The position numbers and the translations under genes are program-made. A stretch of 64,000 nt of DNA from Ipomoea triloba (Eukaryota; Streptophyta; Magnoliopsida; Solanales; Convolvulaceae): NCBI RefSeq assembly GCF_003576645.1, contig NC_044930.1:22899264-22963263 (forward strand), read 5' to 3'. The notes under the pieces are model-generated. The model saw only the letters and a list, made by a program, of their open reading frames with translations, was not told the origin of the DNA and ran no database searches. The stretch's first letter is position 1. Every line of letters starts with the position of its first letter. Positions 22,681 to 33,590 of this stretch are shown in pieces.

Positions 22681-23658
22681 GAGTAAATTGTCATTTTGGT
22701 CCACTAACTATTGAGGTCTTGTTAATTGTTATCCATGACTTTCAAAACTGTTAATTTCGTACCTTAACTATGCATTTTTTTTTATCAATTTTGGTCACAC
22801 CGACCAATTTGCCAACCAAATGTTACCAAAAAATATTAATAGGCCAAATAATGAGGGTATTTTAGTCATTTTATGCTGCTTTTCTTTCTTCTCCGATGAT
22901 TCCACTTTTTCCGACGAAATTCGGTATTTATCGCCAACGAGGATCAGAGGGCATTGCTGATTTTGCTTGTAGATATGATCTGAGAGGAACTTTGAATAAG
23001 GGAACGGGAATTTGAAAATGGGAATTGTGTTTACTCGGCTTTTCTCGTCGTTGTTTGGTAACAAGGAATCTCGGATCCTTGTTCTTGGATAGGACAATGC
23101 TGGGAAACCATGATCATTTGTACGATTTCTAAGAGATTTTGCAGTCCGTTTTCTTGATTTAATTTGATGTTTGGGTTTTGGATCAAAACTCTAGAGTAGC
23201 TTCCGGGTTGAAGATGGCTGTTGGAGCTTCTTGTCGTCTTCTCCGGTAGCTTCATGACAACTTTGGTTCTGCTCAGAGCTTCGCGACAATGTCAACAGCG
23301 TTGCGACGGTATATGGGACGATCAGCTTCTTGTCGTCTTCTCCGGTAGCTTTGCGACAATTATATTCGGTATTTGATTATGTTCAAAAACGACAACCGGC
23401 CTTTTGGGAACTCTCTCATGGACGGCGGCAGCAGGTTCAAGAACGGAGAAGAAAGAAAAGCAACGTAAAATGACTAAAATACCCTCATTATTTGGCATAT
23501 TAATATTTTTCGGTAACATTTGGCTGGCAAATTGGTCGGTGTGACCAAAACAAATAAAAAATGCATAGTTAAGGTACAAAATTAACAGTTTTGAAAGGCA
23601 TGGATAGCAATTAACAAAACCTCATCAATAGTTAGTAGACCAAAATGGCAATTTTCTC
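22681..23658. mobile_element. Foldback MULE (long-TIR), 978 bases
   Basis: About 200-base inverted termini start GAGTAAATTGTCATTTTGGT and (complement) GAGAAAATTGCCATTTTGGT. Shared landmarks further in include AACTATTGA, TTAATTTC/TTAATTTTGTACC, GGTCACACCGACCAATTTG and AATGAGGGTATTTTAGTCA. Flanks TTTGTTATT (22672-22680) and TTTATGATT (23659-23667) agree at 7 of 9, consistent with an old 9-base duplication. The middle has GC-richer sequence with TTCTTGTCGTCTTCTCCGGT repeated twice. No transposase. Confidence 0.85.
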
Positions 23659-23839
23659 TTTATGATTTAAATGAAAGGATTTAATAATATAGAAAGTCCT
23701 ATTTTGTAGCTCTCTTACTTATTTCGATGGAAGTTCGGAATTTTATTTAAATAGATTTGCATATTTATGATTGATTTGGATTGTCGATTAGGCAAATGAA
23801 TTTATTACTTGATTAGGGTATTAATTTGCATATATATGT

Positions 23840-24088
23840 TAGTGTTCCCGTGAGTCCACCATGTTATATGAGTCAGTGTGGATAGACCTGAGCCATTGAA
23901 TACTTGAGAACAATGGCTTAGATCTGGCCAACTGTGCAATTGTGCACGGCAACTGTGCAACTGTGCACTTCACTTGCACAGTTCGCGTCGCACAGTTGGC
24001 CAGATCTAAGCCATTGATCTCAAACATTCAATGGCATAGATTTGTCCACACGGACGCATATAACATGATGGACTCATTTGATCACTAG
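23840..24088. mobile_element. Foldback MITE, about 250 bases
   Basis: Left TTAGTGTTCCCGTGAGTCCA and the complement of the right end CTAGTGATCAAATGAGTCCA begin inverted repeats. These continue through CATGTTATATG, GTGTGGA, GCCATTGAAT and GGCTTAGATCTGGCCAACTG. The centre has AACTGTGCAANTGTGCAC repeats. Nearly the whole element is palindromic. Non-coding; superfamily undetermined. Confidence 0.75.
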
Positions 24089-24169
24089 TCCACACACACA
24101 CACACACACACACATAGACATGAATGCACGGTAGGTACAATAAGAACGCACGGTGCATTCATGTATTGG

Positions 24170-24657
24170 TCACAGAGCTTGAATAGTTATTGGGCATTAT
24201 TGAAGAAGTCTGCATGTTCTCACATCAAGAGATGTCCTCACCTAAACGGGACCATAGTGCGTTGTTTTCCTTCTTAAGGTGCGTGATTTGTATACTTAAG
24301 GTGCTTTATTGTTGAAAGTTAATGTATGCCATTTTAAAACTTTAGGTGTATGGTTTGTGTTCTTAAAGTGCTTTGTTTGTGTGCTTAAGGTGTGAAGTTT
24401 GTGTACTGAATGCACCATTTAAAAACTTTAGGTGTGTGGTTTGTGTTCTTAGCTTAAGGTGTGTGGTCTGCGTAGTTAAGGTGCTTTGTTTGTGTGCTTA
24501 AGGTGCGTAGTTTGTGTACTGAAGGTGCACCATTTAAAAACTTTAGGTGTGTGGTTTGTGTTCTTAATTTAAGGTGCGTGGTTTGTGTATTTAAGGTGCG
24601 TCATTTTAATGCTTAAGGTGCGTAATCGCACAACCGCACGGGAAGCTATACCTGCAT
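24170..24657. repeat. Minisatellite inside a TIR-type element
   Basis: Units of about 50-60 bases built from CTTAAGGTGCGTGGTTTGTG and TTAAGGTGCTTTGTTTGTG fill 24270-24620. The right border, read inward on the minus strand, is GGGTTCAGATGCAGGTATAG then CTTCCCGTGCGG. It is shared with the elements at 25176, 28553 and 31620. It ends at the (TA)n tract. The left border is not clear. Confidence 0.65.
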
Positions 24658-24666
24658 CTGAACCCT

Positions 24667-24668
<2 letters not shown>

Positions 24669-24728
<60 letters not shown>
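24669..24728. repeat. (TA)n microsatellite
   Basis: About 60 bases of pure TA between two short TIR-type elements. Confidence 0.95.
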
Positions 24729-24735
<7 letters not shown>

Positions 24736-25126
24736 GTTTTAGTGAGACCACTTGCTTAGGTAAGATCGTGAGATCACATCTTGTGCATCCATGGAATACT
24801 TTTTAATGGTCTAGATTGATTGACACACACACACACACACTTCGTTCGCACACATTTAATCACTGTTCGCACACACTTCAACTTGGAATCTTAATCAATC
24901 TAGACCATTAAAAAATTTTGAGATCAAATCTTGTACATCAATCACCATTCGCACACATTTAATCACCGTCCGCACACACTTAATCACCATTCGCACACAT
25001 TTTAATACTGTTCGCACACACTTCAACTTAGCATCTTAAATCAATCTAGACCATTAAATTATTAAATGGATGCACAAGATCTAATCTCACGATCTTACCT
25101 AAACAAGTGATCTCATATGATCCTAA

Positions 25127-25128
<2 letters not shown>
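24729..25128. mobile_element. MITE with inverted ends of about 60 bases
   Basis: Left GGGTAGGGTTTTAGTGAGAC and (complement of right) AGTTAGGATCATATGAGATC continue into the common block CACTTG-TTAGGTAAGATCGTGAGAT and CTTGTGCATCCAT. The interior repeats CACCATTCGCACACATTTAA-type units. It is bordered by (TA)n on the left and (CT)n/(TA)n on the right. Non-coding. Confidence 0.78.
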
Positions 25129-25164
<36 letters not shown>

Positions 25165-25175
25165 GTGTGTATGGT

Positions 25176-25480
25176 CATGTTCAGGTGTGGCCGCGCCTTC
25201 CCGTGCAGCCGTGTGGTTTACACCACTCAATGTTAAGAAATGCACCACTCAATATTCAGGTGTGGCCGCGCCTTCCCGTGCAGCCGTGTGGTTTACACCA
25301 CTCAATATTAAGAAATGCACCATTCAATATTAAGAAATGCACCACACAAATAACTTGAGTGGTGCATTTCATATTAAGAAATGCATTTTCATTGTGGTGC
25401 ATTTCGTAAGTGCATTTCTTAACATTGAGTGGTGTAAACTGCACGGACGCACGGAAAGGCACGGCCACATTTGAATAGAA
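25176..25480. mobile_element. Short TIR element with internal duplication
   Basis: Left GTTCAGGTGTGGCCGCGCCT and (complement of right) TTCAAATGTGGCCGTGCCTT form inverted ends. The left end plus about 55 bases of interior is duplicated in tandem (25180-25256 and 25257-25333). Interior phrases AAGAAATGCACCACTCAATA occur in both orientations. It is bounded by (TA)n. Same terminal family as 24170, 28553 and 31620. Confidence 0.7.
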
Positions 25481-27141
25481 ATTGATATGTATATATATAT
25501 ATATATATATCCAAAGTTAAGCTATTGTTTAACTTAAATAGGAAACACTTCTAGCCCTATTCATAAGGTTTAAACCGGAAACCTTTAGGAAAATTGAATT
25601 CCTGATAATGAGTATGAATTAATTTATTGAGAAATTGTTGAACTTTTAATGGAAAGCTCAACTAATTCGTTTCACAACGTTTAAACTGCAAACCTTAATT
25701 AAGAAAAACCAAAATCTAGAAGAGGTTCAATTCATTTCATTTACATACCATGAATAATTAGAGACGATATATTGAGTATGAATTACTCTGTAATTACAAG
25801 TCGAGCTATTGTTATACCTAAATACGAAGTGCTCTTCCAATATTTCTAATGGAATTAATTGACTTGGGTGCAAATCAACTAACCTTCTATATTATATAAG
25901 TAAGAACGAAGACAGATTTTGCTATTCAAGGATTGTAATGAGAGAACATGATAATGCTGCAATTTATCCCTAGGTAGAAAATAGCAGAAAACATTTTTGC
26001 ACTGTTGTATTAGTAGCAGTTGAGTAAACTTAATTATGCAGGCACCTAATCTGTTGAATTATTCTGGGATTTGTGTACACATCTTTGTCACTTGAGATTC
26101 ATACCAACTGCTCAAATTCTTTAATTAACTCACAATTTTTGCTAGATAACATAGCGGACTCGACATCTAAACCACAGATGAGATGAGACAAAGAGTGGCA
26201 TGCAGGATGCTACAGTGACAGAATTTGGGAAAGAGCTTGAAATCTGTCTATTATGTTTGACAGATAAGGCTAACTTCTCCATCTTTAATGCCAATTTTAT
26301 TGTATAGAAGAGCTATGTGGGTTCAGATAAGTTTTATCGTTTTATCATTTCGCGATTAGTCTTTCGGATGGGGAGTTATGATGATGATGCAAATGGCTCC
26401 ACTGGCTTATTGGCTGTTCCAATCAGAAGAGCTGTCTCTAGCTGTTTCTTTGTGTTAGGATAAGCAGTAGTGCAGTCTGAACAATCAATGATGTTTAGGT
26501 TTATCTATCTCATCTCACTTTTGTTGTTTTCATTTCTTTGAAAATGTTGTCTTTTTACCCTCGAATGTTGAATGCATGAAAGTGAAACCATATTGTCTGT
26601 TTATCTTGCAATCTACCAGAATTCGATCAGATTGCTGTTTACTGTACCAGACAACATAGAACATTACTTTCTGCACTATCCTTAAACAACAATTTCATTA
26701 TTTCCCGGATAAATATAATATGATAATGTACACACAGTATTTTATTTATAATGTACACATTTTTTTTTTGTGTGTGTGTTTCTTATCAAGAATGAGGATT
26801 CTAATTTCTACCCCCAAAAGAAAAAAAGCAAATGAGTGCATATTCTTTGCTGACTTTTAGACCGCATTTAAGAATTTAAAACGTGAAAAAATTGTTCTCA
26901 TGTTTAGTGTAATATTTGATTTATAAAGAAAGCTCGGCTCAATTGAAATATAATTCCATGATCTCAAGGAAAGAATATTCTACCTGAGAAAAGTGAGATT
27001 TTTTTCTAGGATGATTGAGAATGTAACAAATTTATTCAATTACATATTTATCATTCTTGACGTCGAGTTAAAAGTCTCTTATATGAATATAAAAAATTAT
27101 CGCCTACTATTACGATAGAAGTATACTATTTATCAAAGAAA
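25481..27141. other. Intergenic; possible 3' exon or UTR debris near 26150-26600
   Basis: Most of this stretch shows nothing. Near 26150-26600 base composition is less AT-skewed. A short frame starting at 26366 (MGSYDDDANGSTGLLAVPIR, then 12 more residues to a stop) looks gene-like. No splice partner, domain or second exon supports it. It is treated as possible gene debris only. Confidence 0.25.
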
Positions 27142-27185
27142 CTAGTTTTTCACGCGCATTGCGTGAATATGATAATGCCCAATAT
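27142..27185 (-). mobile_element. Helitron 3' terminus, partner end not found
   Basis: Plus strand CTAGTTTTTCACGCGCATTG then CGTGAATATGATAATGCCCA. Reversed, this is a hairpin (CACGCAATGCGCGTG) followed by a few T/A bases and CTAG, the standard Helitron 3' end. The region beyond it (27185-27960) is AT-rich and may be the rest of the element, but no TC...5' end was identified. Confidence 0.5.
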
Positions 27186-27967
27186 TTATTTTTTAAATAA
27201 GTACTTCAAATTATATATAAGAGATGCATATGTAATTGGATGTTGAATTTATTTATTTAAATCGGTAATTCAAAGTATATGAATGCAAAGTAATATATGA
27301 GAGGTTGATTATAATTGTCACTAAAATAAATGTTTGCAATTTTGTAAAAACGTTAATCTAAATACTTAGTCTAAAAATGATAATATAAATAAATACTACT
27401 TTTGGTAATAAAAATTCATAAATTTTACGATTTACCTTTAAAGTGAGCAATTGCGATGTAGTCCAAAAACTATTATGGGTTAGTTTCTCGCTTCAATTTA
27501 TTGAGTTATTTGAATGTGGTGTTTGTCAACAAATCCTCCCCAACATTACTAAAATCAAAATAATATGAACCATTCGTTTAAGTAAAAATTACCACCAACA
27601 ATTTTTTCTTCCTGTTAGAGCCTTAACTTTATTGGCTCTTATTAAGATAGTAGAATTTGTCTTGTAGTAAAAAGTGATAATTGATCTCAGTCATCCATTA
27701 ACGTTCATCAATGGTAAATAGTTTTAGTTAAAAATTGAGGGGTTAATTTTAATATTGCAAACTTTTAAGTTTGCAATATTTTTAAAATGAACACCACCCA
27801 TTTTTCATTTATTTTCCAACAATCTCAACCGCTATTCTATCAAGAGTACGTGATGGAATAGATTAGTCTTCACCTTTTACATAAGAGTATGCTCTCACCT
27901 TCTGATATATATATATATATATATACATATATATACACACACACACACAAAAGATTTTGTGTGTGTA
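27186..27967. other. AT-rich intergenic, no gene seen
   Basis: A short inverted phrase (GCAAACTTTTAAGTTTGC) lies near 27758-27775, followed by (TA)n and (CA)n near 27905-27950. Confidence 0.5.
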
Positions 27968-28100
27968 TAGGTTCACGTGCAAAGGAACTCTCAAGTGAAA
28001 AATAGGGTGAGAGCTTAGCCATAGATTAATCTTGATTAAATGGACAAAAGGGGGACGCGTTTTTTTCTTAAATGCTAATAAGAGCCTTTTTTTTCTTTTT
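27968..28100 (+). mobile_element. Truncated copy of the 29331-30810 element
   Basis: AGGTTCACGTGCAAAGGAAC and the following 120 bases match the left end of the element at 29331, including ATAGATTAATCTTGAT and AAATGGACAAAAGGG. The copy stops at a (CA)n/(TA)n tract, into which the Helitron at 28125 is inserted. Confidence 0.7.
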
Positions 28101-28124
28101 CACACACACACACATATATATATA

Positions 28125-28528
28125 CTAGTTTTTCTTATGCGCGATGCGCAAAAAATAAGTGCCCAATATTAGTATTTTATATTAAAATTTTAAATTTATT
28201 TAAATTTTAATATAGTAAATAATAATAATAATAATGTAAAATATTTTTATAAATTGGATATTTATATTTTTAAAAATAATTAATATATAACTCTAATATT
28301 TAATGTGTATATATTATTATTATTATTGAAGAAGATAAGAAAATATATGGTGGATGCATGTGCATAGTAACAATAGTGGAAAAGATAACGAAAGTTATAA
28401 CGATAGGGGTATTTGTCTAAAATATTATATAGTACAACTTTTATAGCATAATGTACAAAAAAAATTTAACGGAAAAAAGGACATAAATGAGGGGTATAAC
28501 CTTCATTCACATTTATTATGTTTTTAGA
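28125..28528 (-). mobile_element. Non-autonomous Helitron, 404 bases
   Basis: In minus-strand orientation the element begins TCTAAAAACATAATAAATGT. It ends with a hairpin (TTTTTTGCGCATCGCGCATA) followed by AGAAAAACTAG. It sits between A (28124) and T (28529) within a TA microsatellite, exactly the A|T target of Helitrons, with no target duplication. Non-coding. Two more members are at 30840-31613 and 58449-58878, each in (TA)n. Confidence 0.85.
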
Positions 28529-28552
28529 TATATATATATATATATATATATA

Positions 28553-29269
28553 TAGATTTTGGTTCAAATGCGGCGGCGAGCTCCGGTGCGGTCATGCGGC
28601 CTAATCAGCACCGTCTAATTTCATTAAATTCGCGTATGTTTAAGTGGGGTTATTATGGTAATTTTAGTATTTATATTACATGAATTGGAATGGTGCATTT
28701 TAGTACATAGTGTGGTGCGTTTGAATACATGCTGTGGTGCGTTTTATTACGTATGTTGGTGCATTAACTGTGTTGTAGAATGGTGTGTTCTAATCTATCC
28801 GTTGGTGCATTTCATACGTAGAATGATATGTAACTGTGTTGTGGAATGATGTGTTTTAATACATCGTCTGGTGCATTTTAATACATTAAATGGTGTGTAT
28901 TTTAACACATGTGTTTCTAATAAGTGTGGTGCATTTTAATACGTATAATGGTGCATATTTTAGCACATATTTTCTAATATGTGTAAATAGTGTATGCTTA
29001 TAATCTGACATGAGGCACGTTGTGGTATATTTTAATACGTAGAATGATGTGTTTTACTAAGTATATTGATGAATTTTAAGTGAATAGACGCATTTGGTAT
29101 ATTGTGTGGAATTGTGTGTTTTATCGGTCCTCTGGTGCGTTTTAGTACGTAGAATGGTGTGTTTTGTAACATATATATATTGCGCGTTGATTTGATGAGT
29201 TGATATGAACTAATGGCTGAAAATAGGCCACACGACCACATCTAATGACCATGCCACACCTGAACTCTA

Positions 29270-29272
<3 letters not shown>
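28553..29272. mobile_element. TIR-type element with GTGCATTTTAATAC repeats
   Basis: Left GGTTCAAATGCGGCGGCGAG with GGTGCGGTCATGCGGCCTAA and (complement of right) GAGTTCAGGTGTGGCATGGT with GTGGTCGTGTGGCC are degenerate inverted ends. The interior is 15-30 base repeats of the form TGGTGCATTTTAATACGT. (TA)n lies on both sides. Frames inside come from the repeat. Confidence 0.6.
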
Positions 29273-29316
<44 letters not shown>

Positions 29317-29330
29317 TGTGTGTGTGTATA

Positions 29331-30808
29331 GGTTCACGTGCAAAGGAACTCCTAGGTGAAAAATGGGGTTAGAGCTTAGCCATAGATTAATCTTGATCAA
29401 ATGGACAAAAGGGCGCGTGTTTTTTTTTCTTAAATGATAATAAGAGGCTTTTTTGTCTTTTTCCTATTATCTATTAACATTTTTTTTAACCGCATTCTTC
29501 TCTTCGCATGAGATCAAAGCTCTGTTCTTCTTTCTCTGTATCTAAATTCCAGGTGCATAAATTTACACCTTAAGGTGCATAAATTTGCAACATAAGATGC
29601 ATGACTTCATACCTTTAAGGTGCACACCTTTAAGTGTAAGGTGCAAAACTGTTTAACTTAAAGTCCATAAATTTGAACATTCGGGTGCATAATGTTGAAC
29701 CTTATGGAGCATACATTATCACCTTAAGGTGCATGAATTTAAAGCATAAGGTCCACAGCTATGAATTATTGATTGCTTTACATTAAAAATTAAGATCAAA
29801 GTACTACTTCCATGTCGTAGGTGCATAACTTTAAACCTTAAAGGAGCACAATTTTTTTTTTTCCTTTAAGGTGCATGAATTTAAAGCGTAAGGTGAACAA
29901 TTTTGAATTCTTGATTGCCTAACATTAAAACTTACGACGAATTACAATTTCCACGTTGTATGTGTATAATGTTGAACCTTAGGGAGCACAACTTTCGTCT
30001 TTAAGGCCATAGGTGCATGAATTTAAAGTGTAAGGTACAAAACTATGAATCATTGATTGCCTAACATTAAAATTAAGAATTACAACTTCCACGTAGTAGG
30101 TGCATAACTTTAAACCTAAAGGAGCACAACTTTTCTTTTTAAGGTGTATGAATTTAAAGTGTAAGGTGCACAACTTTGAATCCTTGATTGCCTAACATTA
30201 AAACTTATGAATTACGACTTTCACACCGTAGGTGGATAATGTTGAGCCTTAGGGAACATAACTTTCCTCTTTAAGGTGCATGAATTTAAAGCGTAAGGTG
30301 CATAGTACAACTATGAATCATTGATTGCCTAACATTATTAAAAATTAGGAATTGCTACTTCCACGTCGGTGGTGCATAACTTTAATACTAAGGGAGCATA
30401 AATTTGCACCTTAAGGTGCATTGCATAAATTTGCAAAACCTTGAAACTGCGCAAATGAACTTCAAGTGCATAATTTTGCTCCTTAAGGTGCATAAATTTG
30501 CTTGAAACTAGTACATGCATAGTCAATTCTTTCATGTCTAAGCTCTTAAGCTTATTCTCGCCTATGAGTGATCAACTGATGTGTTAAAGATGCAAACACA
30601 ACAAGGAGTAGTGGAGAAGATGTCGTAGATTTATTTTGGTTTAAAAAAAAAAAAAACTTTTATACCCCTCAACACGTGGATTTGAACGTACTCAACCGTA
30701 GATTAAAATTGCAATCAATGGCTAAAATCAAGTGATGAGCGTTAAATGGATGACTGTATGTGATTAATACGCATATTTCACCTAGGAGAAGATTCACAAA
30801 TGACCCCT

Positions 30809-30810
<2 letters not shown>
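29331..30810. mobile_element. TIR element with internal repeats of about 135 bases
   Basis: Left AGGTTCACGTGCAAAGGAAC then TCCTAGGTGAAAAATG. Complement of the right end: AAGGGGTCATTTGTGAATCT then TCTCCTAGGTGAAATATG. Inside, GATTGCCTAACATTAAAA-type blocks recur near 29767, 29912, 30049, 30183 and 30318. They are separated by AAGGTGCATGAATTTAAAGC and GGTGCATAACTTTAAACCTT. Both borders are (TA)n. Non-coding. Confidence 0.7.
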
Positions 30811-30839
<29 letters not shown>

Positions 30840-31613
30840 CTAGTTTTTCTCATGCGTGTTGCGCAAAAAATAAATGTCCAATATTAATATTTTATATTAA
30901 AATTTTAAATTTATTTACATTTTAGATATTTAAATTATGAGTCATTTCCATTTTTGGTCCTACTGTTATTGGGGCATTGTCAATTTTAGTCCACTTCATT
31001 AATTTTTGCCACATTGCGGCCAATCTTATTTAGTCCTTGCCACTTTTAGTCCACCGTTAAAATTTTCGTCAAATAACCATCCAAAATAGGGGTATTTTGA
31101 TCTTTTCATGCTTTGATCATCTCCTTTACCCTTTGTAGTGGTTTTCTTTACAGATTTTCATCCAATGAAGAGGTCCGGTAAAAGCTATGGCTTTGTAATG
31201 TGGCTCACATAACTTTCGTCGGACCTCTTCAATAGATGAAAATGTGTAAGGAAAACCACTGCAAAGGGTCAAAGAGATGACCAAAGCATGAAAATACCAA
31301 AAATACCACATTACAATAATAATGTAAAATATTTTTATAAATTTTATATTTATATTTTAAGAAATAACTAACATTTAACTCTAATATATAATGTGTATAT
31401 ATTATTATTAGTGAAGAATATAAGAAAATATATAGTGGATGCATGTTCATGGTAACATAGTGGAAAAGATAACGGAAGTTATAACGGTAGGGGTATGTTT
31501 GTCTAATATATTGTAAAGTACAACTTTTATAGCATAATGTACAAAAAACTTAATGGAAAAAACGGACATAAATGAAGTGTATAACCTTCATTCACACTTA
31601 TTATGTTTTTAGA
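30840..31613 (-). mobile_element. Non-autonomous Helitron carrying an insertion
   Basis: Same ends as 28125-28528: plus-strand CTAGTTTTTCTCATGCGTGT at the left and TTATTATGTTTTTAGA at the right, between A (30839) and T (31614) in (TA)n. It is 774 bases because 30939-31308 is an extra block absent from the sister copy. Outside this block the two align well (for example GTGGATGCATG, AACTTTTATAGCATAATGTA). Confidence 0.83.
30939..31308. mobile_element. MULE-like foldback fragment inside Helitron
   Basis: Starts GAGTCATTTCCATTTTTGGT, with TTTAGTCCACCGTTAAAATT inside. The outer part is the same repeat that ends at 37017 in opposite orientation. The inner part folds back on itself (CATGCTTTGATCATCTC against GAGATGACCAAAGCATG; GAAGAGGTCCG against CGGACCTCTTC). 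The right outer terminus is missing, so it is deleted. Family resemblance to 22681-23658 is in layout, not extended sequence. Confidence 0.6.
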
Positions 31614-31619
31614 TATATT

Positions 31620-31975
31620 CTCAAATGTGGTTGCATCTTCCCGTGTGGTCGGTGTGGTATACACCACTGTATTAGTGTTAACAAAAAACACTACTAGTGT
31701 TACGAAAATACACAACAATGAAAATGAACAAAAACACTAAAAAAAACACAACACACCAAAAAATAATGCACCATAACTCCCCTACCCCTAATTGTGCATT
31801 TTCGAACACTGTGTGGTGTATATTTGCATACCAAGTGGTGTGCTTTTTGGTGATGCGTACCGAATGGTACATATTTGTATTGTGCATTTTCTAACATTGA
31901 GTGGTGTATATTTGGGCTCATACAAATAACGTGCTGTCAGTGCGGCCTCACCACTAGGTATACATGAATCACAAA
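31620..31975. mobile_element. TIR-type element, CAAATGTGG family
   Basis: Left TCAAATGTGGTTGCATCTTC then CCGTGTGGTCGGTGTGG. The right end carries TGCTGTCAGTGCGGCCTCAC. The interior has ACACCA/TGGTGT phrases in both orientations. It directly abuts the Helitron end at 31613. Small frames on both strands inside it come from the inverted repeats. Confidence 0.5.
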
Positions 31976-32049
31976 AGGTTCTCTTGATCCGATTCTTTTT
32001 TTTTTTTCTTGACTGCAACCTTCTTCAAAGGTTTAGATAAAAACAACTA

Positions 32050-33150
32050 GAACAACTTAGCCAACTGGCTCAGTGTCAACAGTTTGTTCATCTTCATGGT
32101 TCTAGGAGTTTGTACAACTCATTTTCAATTTGAAAAAGAGAAGCTAGATTTAGTTCATATTCTTGGCACGAGTGCAGCGAAATGCTAAACTCAGCAGAAT
32201 GCACAAGATCCTTAAGGCTCCGAAAGAATTTAGCATATGGATTGTGAGACATAACCTCGATAAGATCTAAGACAATTTTTGCATCTAAATGACCAACTTC
32301 GCTAACTCTATTCTCTATTTCATGATCGGTGCCGTAAAAATAGAGTTGTAGATTGCGTGGTGGACAACCATCATGCAATAAGGCATTTATAAAATGATAA
32401 ATTTGGCCTTACTTTGAAAGTATAAATGCCTTTATTTCGCCTACACAAATCTTTTTCATAGTTACGAATACCAAGCCAAGTAAAGGCAAAAGTGTTGTTG
32501 TAAGTCTTAACACGCACAAAAATTATTGTAGTTCTTGTCAAGGCTGGATGGTGTACAATGCCTTTAAAGTCGGTGGCATTTCGTTCGCCACAGGAACAAC
32601 TTCACCCTTCCAACAACAAAAATCCAGGAGTTTCATACTGAATGTGCTTTGCTCCACAATAAATACAATTAGGAATCGCGGATAGCATAAATGTTTTTTT
32701 TTTTTTTTGCATCGTATTGCAGCATGTGCGCTGATAAAACAATTGTATTCGTGTGTGTTTTATTTCCAAATGTCATAAGCCCACGACATTTCATTGATTG
32801 CAGCATTTTTTGAAAAATTGAAATTTAAAAAAAAAAACAGTCAACAACTACTAATAAATCGATTTATGTTCTTTAAAATACGTGTTAGCAAAAATGTGTA
32901 AATGGATGACAATTCACACCTAAAAAAATCGTCAATTGTTCATCCATAGAGGCGTTACTATAGTTGTTTGATGGTTCGCCGGCCTATTTGATTTTGTTGG
33001 GACAATTTTTTCCATGCATGCCTTTTTATTTCTATGTTTTTACGTTCACGCAATTCATCTTGCGTAAATCTTGTGCGACCTTTAATTTTAATCGATAATT
33101 CATAATTCAAAGCGCCAAAGAATCGTAAAGAACTATAGTAGCTAAACATG
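32050..33150 (-). pseudogene. Helitron Rep protein N-terminal region, broken
   Basis: Minus-strand segments match the Helitron-like N-terminal region of plant Rep/helicase proteins. They include RFTQDELRERKN near 33070; a cysteine-rich CIYCGAKHIQYETPGF near 32640; and from 32378 CPPRNLQLYFYGTDHEIENR followed by the usual loosely conserved region to 32094. Stops and frameshifts separate the parts. The HUH nuclease motifs themselves are not visible here. It lies downstream of the helicase C-terminus (33288), the reverse of the protein order, so two copies or a rearrangement are involved. Confidence 0.7.
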
Positions 33151-33227
33151 CAAAAGCAAGATTAAAATTGGCAAACTGTAAACATAATGAAAACAAATCA
33201 AGATAATCCCAAAAAAAAAATGAGCGC

Positions 33228-33258
<31 letters not shown>

Positions 33259-33590
33259 AAAAGAAGATATTATATAAAAATACTAATTTATTCACATACT
33301 GGTTTCTTAAGTAACAAACCTACATGAGAAAGCGTTTGTCCTTGGCTCTTATTTATAGTCATTGCATATGAGAGCGTTATCGGGAATTGTCTTCTATTGA
33401 ACTTGAATGACAATATAAGATCAAAAGGAGTCATACTCAATCTAGGTATTAAAACCCTAGTACCATCATGATTACCTTTCATTATTTTGGCCTCTATGAC
33501 ATGTGGTGACAATCTGGTTACTATCAACCTAGTGTCGTTGCACAAACCAAGTGTGTGATCTATATTCCTAAGTAACATAACAGGTGATCC

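Noticed and set aside
29331..30810. Regular repeats with unique spacers, reminiscent of a CRISPR array
   Set aside because: Units of about 135 bases are repeated throughout, including the spacers, within a plant transposon frame. No cas genes; the genome is a plant's.
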